Shown here one piece after another: positions 23,697-37,200 of a DNA stretch of 64,000 nt. The stretch comes from Magnolia sinica (lineage: Eukaryota; Streptophyta; Magnoliopsida; Magnoliales; Magnoliaceae), in contig NC_080577.1 in assembly GCF_029962835.1 (NCBI RefSeq), positions 8,470,501-8,534,500 of the forward strand. Reading direction: 5' to 3'. Position 1 is the stretch's first letter. The number at the start of each line of letters is the position of its first letter. A model generated the notes under the pieces. That model had not been told where the DNA came from, did not search any database, and saw only the letters and a list, made by a program, of their open reading frames with translations. The position numbers and the translations under genes were made by a program.

Positions 23697-24060
23697 TCTA
23701 TGATGTTTTTGTAATGTTTATTTGCCATCCAACTCGTCCATTTATGATGTTTCCGTAATGTTTATTTGCCATCCACTCCGTTGATAAGGTATCCAACCTG
23801 TTGATGAGGTCATAGAAAACTGGATGAAAAAAAAAAAAAAAAAAAAAACAAATACCAGCTTGATCTAATTTTTTGTGGTCCACGGTTAGTTTTTAATGGT
23901 TAATCACCACTGTTTCCTATGTTACGATCCACCTGAGATTTGGATCCGTTTTATTTTTTGATTATGCCCAAACATGATGTATCAAAACGGATGGACGGCC
24001 TAGATGTAGAATATCTACATCAAAGGTGGGCTCTACGGTAAACTCCTCAGCATCTTAGCA
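23697..24060. mobile_element. MITE fragment
   Basis: Family phrases 'tgtttatttgccatcc', 'gttgatgaggtcatag', 'ctgtttcctatgttacg' and 'aaaggtgggctctacgg' are in order, with an internal short duplication of 'gtaatgtttatttgcc' and an A-run at 23827-23848. The left end is incomplete. Confidence 0.5.
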
Positions 24061-24172
24061 CTGAATACGCTCCCTAGACGTTTTTCGTCGCAGTAAGTAA
24101 TCGGCATGCATATACCCACACGCAGAAGTGGTGAGTTCCTGAGTACCTAATCCGTATCTAAACAAAAGATAC

Positions 24173-24695
24173 GGTGGCGGATCATGTCTGGGCCGGCGTC
24201 ACTCAAGCCGGTGCAGTCCTTACCATGGGCCCACCTTGATGTATGTATTCTATATCTACCCGGTCCATCCGTTTTTATTTTATATCATTTTAAGACATTA
24301 CCCAACAATGGAATATATCCAGTTCTCAGGTGGACCAAGCCGTCGGAAACAGGGGTAATTAATCATTAATGGGCCATGTAAGCTTTGGATTTTTTTTTTT
24401 TTCATCCAGGTTTACGTGACCTTATCAACAGGTTGGACGGTAAATAAACTTGCCCAAACATTAAGCTGGGCCTTAGAAAGTTTTTAATAATAGACCGTTA
24501 AACCACCACTATTTCCTGTGGTGTGGTCCACATGAAATTTGGATTTTCTTTTTTTCATTTTGGGCTCATGCCCTAAAATTGATCTGGAAAAAAATGGATG
24601 GACGGCGTGGATATAGAATACATATATCTAGGTGGCCCTGACAGTACGGGCGGCACAGTCGTGTGTGAGGCCGGGGCCGCACATAATCCTTTCCC
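24173..24695. mobile_element. Mutator-like MITE with 9-bp TSD
   Basis: 523 bp. The left end GGTGGCGGATCATGTC pairs with the inverse of the right end, GGGAAAGGATTATGTG. Flanks are AAAAGATAC (24164-24172) and ATAAGATAC (24696-24704), a 9-bp duplication with one change. The interior 'ccaccttgatgtatgtattc' mirrors 'gaatacatatatctaggtgg', so the inverted repeat is long. Confidence 0.7.
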
Positions 24696-24715
24696 ATAAG
24701 ATACCGCCATTTGAC

Positions 24716-25215
24716 GGTAGCGGATTGCCTACTTAACATGTCAGTAGCCAGTGTGCTTGGGCGGTGCTCTGTAGGACCCACCATGATGTATGTATTTTAT
24801 ACACTCTGTCCATCCAATTTTACATATCATTTTAGAGCAATATCCCTAAAATGAAGCACATCCAGGTTTCATGTGGACTACACCACAGGAAACAGTGGCG
24901 ATTGAACACCCACCATTCAAAAAAAATTTAATGCCTATAAAAGTTTTGAATGAAGATGATATTTGTATTTTTCTTTCATCCAGGAATGTGTGACCCAATC
25001 AGTTGGAAGTTTTAATGGTGGCATTTAATCACCGTTGTTTTCCTGTGATATGATCCACTTGAAATTTGGATAGGTCTCATTTGCGTTACGCCATAAGATA
25101 ATTTTAAAAAAATAAATGGACAGTATGGATAAAACACACATCATGATGTGCCCATAGATTACTTTCCAGTAGCTACCTCGCTATTGACAGCGTTAGCAGG
25201 CTATCCGTGGATCAG
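24716..25215. mobile_element. MITE
   Basis: Left GGATTGCCTACTTAACATGT...CAGTAGCC pairs with right CTACCTCGCTATTGACAGCG...AGGCTATCC. The interior has 'caccacaggaaacagtggcg' and 'gtgtgacccaatcagttgg'. No clear target duplication was found. Confidence 0.55.
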
Positions 25216-25745
25216 CGCCGATTCGGTGGGCGCGGATTGAATACTAACCCCAACATGACCAAGCCAGAGACGGACGGTCTAGTCAGAGGCTTTGTGGGCC
25301 TGATATGATATATGTATTTTATCCACGCCGTCCATTTATTTTTAAAAATAATTTTAGATGATGATATGAAAAATGAGACATTAAATTCTTGAGTGGACCA
25401 CACCATATGAAACAATGTGGATTGAATGGCTAACACTGAAAACCTCTCAAGGACTACATAAGTTTTGGATCAAGATGATATTTATGTTTTCCCTTTATTT
25501 AGGTCCTCGTGACCTTGTGAACAGGTTGGATGAAAATAAAACATTACGGTGGGTCCAGGATGGTTTCAACGCTTGGTCACCGTCACTGCGGCTTCCTTTT
25601 GCGTGGTCCACTCAACCATTCTATCTGTCTACTTTTCGGGCTCATGCCCTAAAATCATCTTTCAAAATAGATGAACGTCTTGGATAAAACATATATATAT
25701 CACGGTGGGCCCCACAGTCCCTAACAGGGTCGTCCGTCTCTACTT
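25216..25745. mobile_element. MITE
   Basis: Left 'agagacggacggtctagtc' pairs with right 'agggtcgtccgtctct'. The interior has 'tgatatatgtattttatcca' against 'aacatatatatatcacggtg' and the usual central phrases. It abuts the previous element directly. Confidence 0.55.
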
Positions 25746-25857
25746 AGGTCCCTGTGGGCGGTGGGTGGTACCCAATCCCCTCCGGATTCGGTGGATTCCC
25801 GGATTTGCCAGGTGGGATCCTTAATTGTTGGACCCACCGTGATGCATGTACTTTACT

Positions 25858-26395
25858 TGAAACGGATTGGCTACTCCCCCTGCCATCAGCCCCGTGGCTG
25901 TTGGTCGGTGCTCTGTGAGCCCCATCATCATGATGTATGTGTTTCATCCATTCCGTTTATCCATTTTTACAGATCATTTAAGGGATGTATCTCAAAAATG
26001 ATAGGGATATAAATCTCAGCTGAACCACACAGGAAAACAATAGTGATTAGATATCCACCATTTAAATCCTCCTATGGCCACTGTACTTTTTATTTGACAT
26101 CCGATCTGTTGATTAGGTCATACAGACCCAGATGAAGGGAAAAAACAGAGATCATATTGATCCAAAACTTTTACGTCCCTCAAAAAGTTTTTAATGGTCG
26201 ATGTTCATTCAACACTGTTTCCTTTAATGTGGTCCACTTGAGATTGGGATATATGTCATTTTTAGTCACATACCATAAAATGATCTATAAAAATAGATAA
26301 ACGACATGGATGAAAATTACACATCATGATTGGGCCCACAGATCACCGACCATCAGCCATTGGCTGGTGTCAGGGGGAGTAGCCAATCCGTTTCC
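25858..26395. mobile_element. Mutator-like MITE, family M538
   Basis: 538 bp. Ends TGAAACGGATTGGCTACTCC and GGAGTAGCCAATCCGTTTCC are nearly perfect inverted repeats, continuing into 'ccctgccatcagcc' and 'ggctggtgtcaggg'. Flanks TACTTTACT (25849-25857) and TACCTTACA (26396-26404) share 7 of 9 bases. The element in the second 3.6-kb repeat (57374-57911) has the same ends and the same length. Confidence 0.78.
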
Positions 26396-27761
26396 TACCT
26401 TACACGCACGCCGGGAACGGATTGCCTTTGCCCAGGGCACATAAATATCTGTGTGACCGAGGCTGTGTGGGGTCCACCGAGATTTCCGTGCAAATCCACT
26501 GCATCCATCTGTTTAAAAAGACGAAGTTAAGACAGGATGCTATAAATCAGGCAGATACAAAACTCAGGTGAGCTATACCAACAAAACAGTGGGAATAACA
26601 ACGTACATCATAGAAACTTTTCTGGAGATGATCATGATGTTTATATGCCATCCAAACCGTTCATAGAATTACTACCATTCAGATAAACTATAGGAACAAG
26701 TATCATCCCGTTACAAAACTTCTGTCACAGTAAGGCGTTCAATCGCCAATGTTTTATGTGGTATGGCTCACATAAGTTTTGGATCTACATGATTTTTAGA
26801 ATCCTTTCTTACTGTGATCTTTCAAAACAGATGGACGGAGTGTATTTGTCACGGACATCTCTTTGGGCTCCACACAGCTCGGGGCACCGTGTCTCGGTTC
26901 ATTATCTGGCGTAATCCGAAAAATAGAGATCTAAACCTCAGGTGGACCGCACTAAAGAAAACACTTGTGATTTACGAATAAAAACCTTGTGTCCCACAAA
27001 AGTTTCCGATTATTCGTGCGGTCCCTTCGTATACGTCTTTGTCTCCATGACCTTATCAAATGGTTGGATGGAAAATCAACATTCCGGTGGCTTCAAGAAG
27101 CTTTGAACGGTGAGTATTCAATCACCAATGTTTCCTGTGGTTTAGTTCACCTAAGATTTGGGTCCGCTGATTCTTTTGTATCTCGCCCTAAGCTGACTCA
27201 AAACGTATAATGGTGAGTCCCACAGTCGAGTATCCATCAACATCCGCGGATCCAACGGAAGCCGCGGCTGACGCGGATTTCCTGCGACGGTTCCTGCAAA
27301 GCTACGCGGGTCCACCACAATGTTTTCGAGAAATCTACCCCGTCTATCCATTTTCCCATCTTATTTCTGCGGATGCAAAACATGAGCGGATCCAAAACTC
27401 AAGTGGGCTACACAAGAGGAAAAGGTGGGGAAAGAAATGGCTATCTTTGAAATCTTACTAGGATAAACCTTGATGTTTATCTTCCATCCAAACCATTCAT
27501 AAAGTCATTCCCACTTAGATAAACTGAAACCACAAAAATCTTAGACTGTCACAACACAAATGGGGTCTTATGAATGTTTTAACGGTGGTCACTCGATCAC
27601 CACCTTTTCCCCTCGTGTGGCTCCCTTGAGTTTTGGATCCTCCTTATTTTTAGTCCTCTTCTCCTGAATAAGCTGAAAAAACGGATGAACGGGTTCGATT
27701 TCTCACGGACACCACGGTAGGGCAACGTAGCCTCCAAGGCAGTAACTTCCCGAGACAATCG
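26396..27761. repeat. Nested MITE fragments upstream of gene C
   Basis: At least two pieces. One runs about 26411-26930: the left 'gggaacggattgcctttgcc' and 'gggcac' pair loosely with the right 'ggggcaccgtgtctcgg'. A second run from about 26931 to 27720 contains 'gttgg atgg aaaatc' and 'tgtttcctgtggtttagttc'. Boundaries overlap and no duplication was recovered. Short frames here (such as 27210-27461) are not protein-like. Confidence 0.4.
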
Positions 27762-28150
27762 TGTAGTAACGCGTCCAACATCCTTTATCGCGGTGTGAAG
27801 ACTGTGTGGCCCACCATGATGTATGTGTTTTATCCGCACCGTCCATCTGTTTTTGCAGCTCATTAATTTTATGCATGAGACCAAAATTGAAGTATATCCA
27901 AAGCTCAAGTGTATCACACCATAGAAAAAAGTAGCAATTGAACGCCTACCGTTAAAATATTTCTTAGGACCACGAAAGTTTTGGATCAAGCTGAATACTT
28001 GTGTTTTCCTTCGTCCATATATCTGTGTGGTCTTATGAGCAGGTTGGATAACAAATAAACATTAATGTGGGGCTCAGGAAGGTTTTAACGGTGGACTCCA
28101 CGTAGTCTTCACACCACGATAAAGGGTGGTGATCGCCTCACTCTACAAAT
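27762..28150. mobile_element. MITE forming the proximal 5' flank of gene C
   Basis: About 390 bp with inverted arms 'atcctttatcgcggtgtgaa' near 27780 and 'ttcacaccacgataaagg' near 28115. The right edge is about 60 bp before the ATG of gene C. It is the counterpart of 12859-13212 before gene B. Confidence 0.6.
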
Positions 28151-28162
28151 CGCGTCTCCAGC

Positions 28163-28170
28163 CATATATG
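28163..28170 (+). promoter_or_regulatory. Possible TATA box of gene C
   Basis: CATATATG lies about 42 bp before the ATG. Gene D has 'catgtatc' at the same place, and gene B the weaker 'ctctattttt'. The adjacent 'catctcgactcttcctccaaa' leader is conserved between C and D. This is a weak call based on position only. Confidence 0.25.
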
Positions 28171-28211
28171 TATCGTTTCCCGTTTGTTTCCATCTCGACT
28201 CTTCCTCCAAA

Positions 28212-31200
28212 ATGACCTTCTTCTCGTCTCCTCTCTTCTTCAACTTCCATCTCTTCATCACCATCTTCCTCTTATTCTCCAGAACCGATTCCGTATCGGG
28301 CTGTTACACCTCCATCTTCAGTTTCGGTGACTCTTTCTCCGACACCGGAAACTATCTCTACCTTAACAAATCTTCCATCATAGGCAATTTTCCCTATGGA
28401 GAGACTTACTTCCACCATCCAAACGGTCGATCCTCCGATGGACGTGTAGTCGTCGATTTCATTGGTACATACATACATAAATGCACGCATTTCTACATAC
28501 ACCTAAGTTGCATACATACATATGCGTTTTGTATCTGATTGAGGTGCTTGTCTTTTGTTATTTGAGAACACAGCTCAAGCATTTGGACTTCCATTTCTGC
28601 CACCATATCTTGCATTTTCAGACGGTAGAGATCTTCGGCAGGGAGTGAATTTTGCAGTCGCGGGGGCACCTGCAATGGATTCCGCCTTCTTTGAAGAGAG
28701 AAATATTAGGACTATATTGGCGAACATATCTTTGGGAGATCAGATCTCGTGGTTCAAAGTACTGTTACCTTCTCTTTGCCACTCACCATCAGGTAAGTCG
28801 GATATTTGACTCGACCGAATCAACTCAGTCATGATTTAGGAACATAAACAAGTGAGTGAGATTCGGTTAACTCGGTTTGGTGGAGGTGCCACTGGGCAAG
28901 CTCACTGTCTCAACAGCGTCTGACGCTGATATGCAGGCAGTCAGAAATCGTACACGTGTTATATGCTAACACTTGGTATTAATCTAACATGTTAATTATG
29001 ACGTAGTTTTCCAACGGACCCTCCCTGGTTGACCTTAATATCTACAAAGATGGAAACGAAAGAGAAAGGAAATCACTTTGGAGTCTTTTGCAGAGTAGAA
29101 TTTTTTCGAGAAAAGAGTTACCAATCAAATATTAGGTTATGAATGTGCGAATCTTACATTGGCTTGGAGTCTCTCTACTTATAGGAGAGGGAAGACGACG
29201 TTGTAAGGAGTCTTCCTTGACACGCTGGAGATGAATCCATTCAGAGATTAATCTAGAATCTTTGCAAGATCATCGTCTTTTGAGATTCTCGGGATTTAAT
29301 TTGATCCTCCGAAGATTTTATGAGATATCTTTGGGCTGTTGGAAAGATTATTAGACTATTAGTCTGGGAATAAATTGTATAGATCATATTGAGTTTTCCG
29401 TTGAATCGGCAACTGCTCTGTCAAAGACAGAGCGGAGCTATTGCCGAGCTTTGGTCGAGCTATGATCGAGCTATGACCAACCTATAGTCGAGCTATGACC
29501 GACCTGTATGTAAGGTTGGCAACTGACCATTTAAGTGGATTAATTATAGTTGCATCCTCTTTTAGTGTCCTTACAGTCACATCGACCTCCTTGTTGGCCT
29601 GTTTTTGGACGTAAATGCTCCTTAGGGCCCGGAACTTAAAGGGTCCATGTTGATAAGTAGAGTTGGTGCATTCCATAAGTCGACCTAGTGACTTAAGTAT
29701 TTTTTCACCCAACAGTAATATTGATATTTATATATGCTTTTAAAATAAATAAATAAAAAAACCCTTCATTTTTAAAGATAATTACCCGTGCTTACCCAAT
29801 TGAAGAAGGTGGTGTGCAAAAGAGTTGATGGGCCACCTTTATATATGCTATCCACATCGTTAATATTTAAACTAATCCACCACACCTTTGTTTTCACGAT
29901 TCTACTCGAATTGAAGAAGGCAGCGTGTGGAATAGTTGATGGGTTCACATTTATGTATGCGTGTGACTGATATTGCTTATCTGTTTAGCCACCCGTGTCC
30001 AAAAATGAGATATATCTGAATCACAAGTGGGACCTAAGAAGGTTTCAAAGTTGAACAATCTTTGGACCATAAGAAGTATCTGCCTGTCCTGGTCTGGTTG
30101 TTCTTCATTTTTGGTATCATACCCTAAAATGATCTCCAAAAATGGATGGATGGCATAGATTTTTCACAAACACCATGGTAGGCCCCACCTAGCTTCCGAT
30201 CAAGGGAACGGAGTTGGCGCGACCCTGGACTCATCAAACACATTGGAACATGACAGTGGGGCCCACCTTGATGCATGTAGTGCATATTCATGCCGTCTAT
30301 GCTTTTGATAAGGCCACCGAGACCTGGATGAACAGTAAAACAAATATTGGTTTGATCCAAAAATTTTGTGGCATAAGAAGTTTTTAATGGTCAATTGCCA
30401 TTACTTCCAATGTTTTGGACCACCTGAGATTTATATGTTTCGATTTTGGGTTTGTGTCCTAAAATAATCTAAAAAAATGTATGAATAGTGTAGATAGAGG
30501 CTATTGTGATATTGTTTGTGTGAAAGCCACTCCTTCCATCCATTTTAGCAGCTCATGTTAAAACTTGGGATTAAATTAAAAAAGGTGCAACTGAAGCTCC
30601 AGTGAGCCACACAACTGCAAACAAATGGATAGAGGCCTTTTAACGTTGAGGCTTTTATAGGATCTACCATAATGTTTATATGCAATCTAAACTATTCATA
30701 AAGCAGCTCAACCGCTTCTAAGGTCACGTCCACTTGGATGAGCTGAAAGAACAAAAATATTAACCTGATTTAAAGCTTTTTCGGCCCACAAATGTTTCCA
30801 GGGTGAGTGTACCATCTTCACCATTTTCGCATAGGCCCAATTAAGCTGTAGACTCACCTCAAAATTTTGGTCAGGCCATAAACTGAGCTAGCAAAATATA
30901 CAGACTGAGTGAATTTCTCACAAACACCATGGTGGGTCCTACCTAGCTTCAAAACACTTAACACTAAGTTTTAAATGAATGACATTTTAGCCTAAAGTAT
31001 GAGTTCTAAAACCGCAAGTAATCGTTTTAAATGAATGACATTTTAGCTTTTTTAGAAAGTATGCGTTCTATAACCGCACGTAATCCTCATGGCATACCTT
31101 CTCAGGGGTTACATCTAAAATGGTAAGTGGATTATTTTAAATATTTTAAAGGTGGGTGTATATCTGAAAAAAGCATAAAAGGCAGGTGGTTATCTGAAAT

Positions 31201-34200
31201 TGTCTATTTTATTTTTTTATTTTAAAATATTTTTAACCAACCAGTAATTTTCCAACAATCCCATAATCAGAAACCAAATTAACTTAAATCCTGATTCAGG
31301 ACACATATTTAAACTTGGACCCTTCAGTCGCACAGCTTGATTTAAATTACTTGCGTGCTATGCATGTAATTTTTAACCGCGTGTGTATCACCCATCACCC
31401 TCTGCCAGAATATCAAAGCATTTCTTTTGTGACTTTACCTTTCAAGTAACTTGATGATGCTCGGGCCAGATGACATGACATGCACAATATTCGCGAGCAA
31501 GGGTCAGGACAAATGGACCCCACACGTGAGCGATCCAGCCTGTTGATCTGATGGGCTCCAATGTGGATAGGTCATTGCACCATTATGTCCACCTGATACC
31601 CTTTTTTTTTTGTTTGTTTGTTTTTAGTCCTTCGCTTGAATATGAGTATATATTTCCTTTTTAACAATCTCCTTCCAAGCTAACATTTGAAGGATTATTA
31701 TTTCCTTTTACTTGGGATCCGTCAACTGTGGACCCAAAAGTTTACTGTGAGGGACGCGGATTGGGTACCGGTGGGACCTAGCCAGAGATGGACGATCCTG
31801 TCAAGGATATGTGGAGCCCACCCTAATGTGCATTGGATGGTCCCGGAGTCTTCCCTTCCTTACACCCCTTCGGAGAATCTACAGTGGGATTAGACTTCCG
31901 TCTGTAATGTTGGATTCAGGACCAGCCCCATTACTATAGGCTAAAGAGGTGCGGAATTTGAAACCTATCAAAACTCTTCTCACTGGATATCCGGACTGTA
32001 CTAATTGGTAATCCATCACAGTTGTAGCACTCCATCTCTGGTATGGATTTCAAAATGTATCACAACTTAGTGAGGCCTACTAGTGCACCCGATCACACTC
32101 TCCAACCTTTAGGTAAATCTATATGGTTGATCAACAAGGCCCACTTGATAGGATTCTTATAGACTGCACCATAGGGAGCATTGGCGATTAAACTCCTACT
32201 ATTGAAAACTTGTAGGGCCCACCATGATGTTAGTTTGCCATAAAACGTGTTCACAAGGTCACATAGACCTGGACGAAGAAAAAACATAAATATCAGCTTG
32301 ATCAAAAACTTCCGTGGCCCCCAAGAAGTTTTTACGTTAGGCTTTCAATCCCCACTACTTCCTATGGTGTGGTCCACTTGAGACCTCCATCTACTTTCTT
32401 TTTGGCTTTGTGCCCTAAAATGATATATCAAAATGGATGGACGGGATGGATAAAACATATGCATCACGGTGGACTTCACAGGGCCCCTGACAGTATAACC
32501 TCTCTCTAGCTAGTTCCTTGTCGGGCAGTACCCTGTCCGCGCCCCACTGTCACTCAAACCAACACGTTGACAGTATCTTGGTCCCACCAAATATTAAGCT
32601 CGAGAATATTGTGCATATCTCGCGTGGAGGGCTCACATAATGCTCTTTTTTTTTTTTTTTTTACTTTTTTTTAAAAAAAATTTTATTTGCTACTATGGCA
32701 ACGTGTAGTGCTTGATACACAGCACTCAGATATGGTAAACCTAGTATCTATTAACTCAAATTAAACTGCCTAAATTTTGGATCCCACAATAAAGAAGTTA
32801 AAATCCCAGGTTTAAAAATCCTAATCTCTGATTGGTGGATGCTTTCCCGACTGCCCAATAAATGTCCACCAACCCGGCAGTTAAATTTATGCCACTTATA
32901 TAATTTCTTAACGCTTGTGTATTATCTATCACAATCTGCCCGTGTATGAAAGCCTTTTCTCTATTATTTATTTGTTCTCTTGAAAAGAACTCTATATATT
33001 TATTGTAAAGAGGGGTAAAATTTATAGACCTCCTAGAAAACAACTTAAATTTCATCCTGTGCATGTGACACCCAACCCTTTTAATAGAGTTACACCAACC
33101 TTGAGGACCACCTTGTACAGAAATCATTTCCATCCGCCATCAGATGGGCGATACCATTGCGAACAGTTTCTGGCCACTGATTTAAAAAAAAAAAAAAAAA
33201 AAAATGTTTTCCACCCGATAAGTGGATGTGGCTGATTTTTGCATACGGTGATTGCCTTGATGCGGACAAACTATTGGATGGTTTGGATGTTGCACACATG
33301 TGAAAGGTTGGAAGTTATATACCGGGCGGACAGTTGGGGTTCAACTGGTAGACATGAGAACTCATCCATAGGAAAATAATACGCAATCTCTCAAAATTTA
33401 CGAAAGTTCTATATCAAGTGATTGTGGACCATCATCTATAGATATTTCCATACTGTGAAACAAAAGGAATCATAGGAACATATAGCGTCCAACCAAATGT
33501 TTACTCTGCCAGCGAACAGGATTCTTTCCATGTGAGGCCAAATCCCAGCTCTATGATTTGTGATCAAACATATAGCTGGTTGCTGGGTGTGGCTAGGGGT
33601 GGCAATGGGCCTTGATTTGCTGGGCCTGTCCTGACATTTAAGGCCCAAGGTCAGAGCCTGCCCAACCTGGCATGGGCTGAAATTTTTTATTGGGCATGGA
33701 ACCAAGTCCGCCGGAATTTGATGTAATCCATATTTCCCATTTGAATATTCCTAATTTATCCATTGATCAAGTGTAGAGGTGTACATGAGTCGATCTTTGC
33801 ACATCTCGGCTTGACTCGGCCAGCAAGATACCTTAGCTCGAACTTAGCTCGGCTCGATCCTCGAGCCTGACTGGCTAGCTTGACTCGGTTCAGTCAACAA
33901 CTGGGGTCAGTTCGAGCCGAGTTTGAGTCAAGATCGAGCCGAGTTCACGTGTTCAACATTTTTACAAACACATGGACTGCACCTTCAAAAGCTCACTGTT
34001 TGCAAAACAATAGCTGTGGTTTTACAGGTATTTCATCAAGCACCCTGTAAGCAACATAAAAATCAAGAAAAAATAAGGTATTTGTTTCATATACATACCT
34101 TCCTTGCCACCGGCCACACTTCGTTGAGTCATTTCATCAACACTTGGCGAGCAACATCAATATCAAAGTAACCAAGTCACCGAACTGGTTCGATCCGAGT

Positions 34201-37200
34201 CGAGCAAGCTCGAACTCAGTTCGAAATTTTTTTGAGCTAAAAAAATCAGCTCAACTTGGCTTGAACTCAGTTTCAAACCAAGTCGAATCGAGCTTTTTTG
34301 AGTCGAGTCAAGCGAGCTAACTGAGATAACTCAGTTCGTGTACAGCCATAATCAAGTGGGCCTCCATGCATAATGAAATAGAGACTCAAGTGGAATAAAA
34401 TCAAGGGTCTACATTCACCATAAATGGGTTGCTTAATCAAAGATTAGAATGACATATTTGTAAGTTATACAAGTTGTACACATGAAGTTGGGTCCAGGCT
34501 AGGCCAAAATAATTGGAGCCCAACCCTGACTCGAATATTGATTGGACATTGCACACCAGGCCCAACCCTGGACTATGGGTCAAGCTAATGGGTCCAAAGC
34601 CTAGGTTTGCTGGGGCCACCGGGGCGCCTGGCCCATTGCTACCGGAAGTTGTGGCTAGGGCTTGGAACAAGGTAGGCGCCTGGCCCATTGCTACCGGAAG
34701 TTGTGGCTAGGGCTTGGAACAAGCTAGGTGCCTGGTTTTAAGCTGGACACAGACATATTAGCAAGGCCTATGGGTTGGGCTCATGTTAGCCGGACTTGAT
34801 CTGGCATAACCTGGCTCAGCCTGCCCAACTTCATGTGTACCAGTGTTTCATTCTACTTAGGTGTTGTTCTAAGCATTGGTTAGGCAATACATTCATCTGG
34901 CATATAGATCTTGATTTTCGTATTTGTAAATTTCAATTTACTTGTGCATGTGCGGTCCACTGATTAAGGGATGGATTAGTAGCATTCAATCGAATTCGGA
35001 CCGCGTTGATAGATTTTCGGCCTGGTTGGGTCAAGTGGAGCAGACCAGCTGGTGCAAATTTATACTTTGTTTGTTTGTATGATTCTAATCTTCACAGGCT
35101 GCCGCGAATATCTGAGGGGATCTCTTTTTATTGTCGGATCGATTGGCGGCAACGATTACTACCACCCGTTCATTAATGGATTAAGCTTAGAAGAGATGTG
35201 GACCTTCGTTCCTCAAGTTGTTGGTAACATTAGTTCTGCAGTCCATGTGAGTAGTAAAAAGAAGAGGAATTTCTTCTTTTTCTTTATGATTACATTCCTT
35301 CAATCCATGTAACTTTGATTTGTTGGATTTGAATTGCAGACGCTGATCGAACATGGGGCCATGACACTTGTAGTCCCAAGCGCTATGCCATTGGGCTGCT
35401 TTGCTTTAATTCTCTCAAATGTAGCGAGCTTGAATAAGGAAGATTATGACAATGAAACTGGTTGCCTAAAGAGATGGAATGAGTTACTCCAGTATCACAA
35501 TGATCAACTGCAAATAGAGCTGGACCGGATGCGGGACCTCCACCCTCATGCCACAATCATCTACGCTGATTATTACAATGCTGTGTTACGTGTCTACCGC
35601 TCTCCTCACGAGTATGGTGAGCTCTTCGACTCCTTTGGTACCAGTCAATGAGGCCAAAGAACCAACCCACTCATCACTTTACACTTAAGGGGTGCAAATG
35701 GGTCATGCCGAGTCAGGCTGAGGTGGACCTGTACTCGACCCATTTAATAATAAGGTCAGAATTTGGTCCTGGATCCAATCCATTAAAATTTAGCTGGGCA
35801 TGGGTCGGGTCTAAATCAAAGAAAAAACATACTTATTTAGGAACTGGATTCCCTAGAGGCAGGGAATGAGTATATGTTTTATATCCGCGCCGTACGTCTG
35901 CCCATTTTTCCAGCTCATTTTAGAGCTTGGGCCTAAAATGAAGTAGATCCAAAGCACATGTCGACCACACCAAAGGAAATAATGGAAATAATGACACTCA
36001 TGGTTGAAACCTTCCTAGAGTCCATCATGATGTTTATTTGCCATCCAACCTGTTGATAAGGTCACACAGACGTGGATGGAGGGAAAATACAAATACCAGC
36101 TTGATCCACAACTTGGTTTGCCCCAAGAAGTTTTTAATAGGTGGGTGTTTAATCACCATTGTTTCCTGTGGTGTGGTCCAATTTAGCTTTGGATCTGACT
36201 TCATTTTTGGCATCATGCCTCAAAATGAGTTAGCAAAATGGATGGACAGCGAAGATAAAATACATACATCATGGTGGGCCCAACAGCACCTACCAAGGTC
36301 ACCAGGCAATCCACTTCCATTTATTTAATGGTTCAGGTCTAGGTCCAGGAGAACTGACCCATTTATCACATAGGCCGGGTATAAAAATAACAAGCAGGCT
36401 TTCACACAGTTTCAACATAATTTTCACCAAGGCCCAAGACGGGTATTAATTGAGAAAAATGCTCCAGTGCTCTCTAAGTTATAATGCTTCTAGTTTCATT
36501 CATTCACTTGGACAATCTTATCTATCGACCTGAACTATCTGTTGGACTACCTTGAAAAATCACACTAATAAGATTATTCAATCCATCCTCGATTTGGACT
36601 TATTTTATCTAGCCATGAGATTGTGTAAGTGTCCCAACACAACTTGGAGAACTATCAGTAATAGTACTATGAGATCATTGGAGCATTGTAGCCCTTCTCT
36701 GTGCTTATACTGCCTACTTTCCATGGGTTTGGACTGGGTCCAAGCCCAGGTCAGGTTCATTTTTGAAAAATCACAAACAAACCCATTTAAAATCGCAGTC
36801 TGAGTTAGTTTGATGTCAAGAGGTCCTGGGCCCAACTTGAAATGTGGTCAAATTTTGGACCAAACTTGCTTAACGGGTTTGAATTTGGACCCTGGCCTAC
36901 TTACTGATGGGTTGGGTCCAGTAACTATTGTTTGGATGTCTTCAATCTATATATTAAACAAGGGTCTTGAGTGATCGACCATGCTCATTGATCGATCAAG
37001 TGAACCCTAAATTGTACAGATTGACTTCTAGATAGTTTTGGACATGATTGATTGATTGATTAATAGGTCGGGTCGATTAATCGAGAAAATTCGAAAAATA
37101 CTTGTAAACACTTTAAACACTTTTGAGCATGTTTGAGCGATTGAACATGTGGTTGTCGATCGATCAATTAATGCTTAGATTAACGATGCGCGTTGTTTTG

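Noticed and set aside
29090-29720. A solo LTR in gene C intron 2
   Set aside because: The right edge resembles an LTR end (CACCCAACA), but no TG start with a matching 5-bp repeat (GTAAT) could be found on the left.
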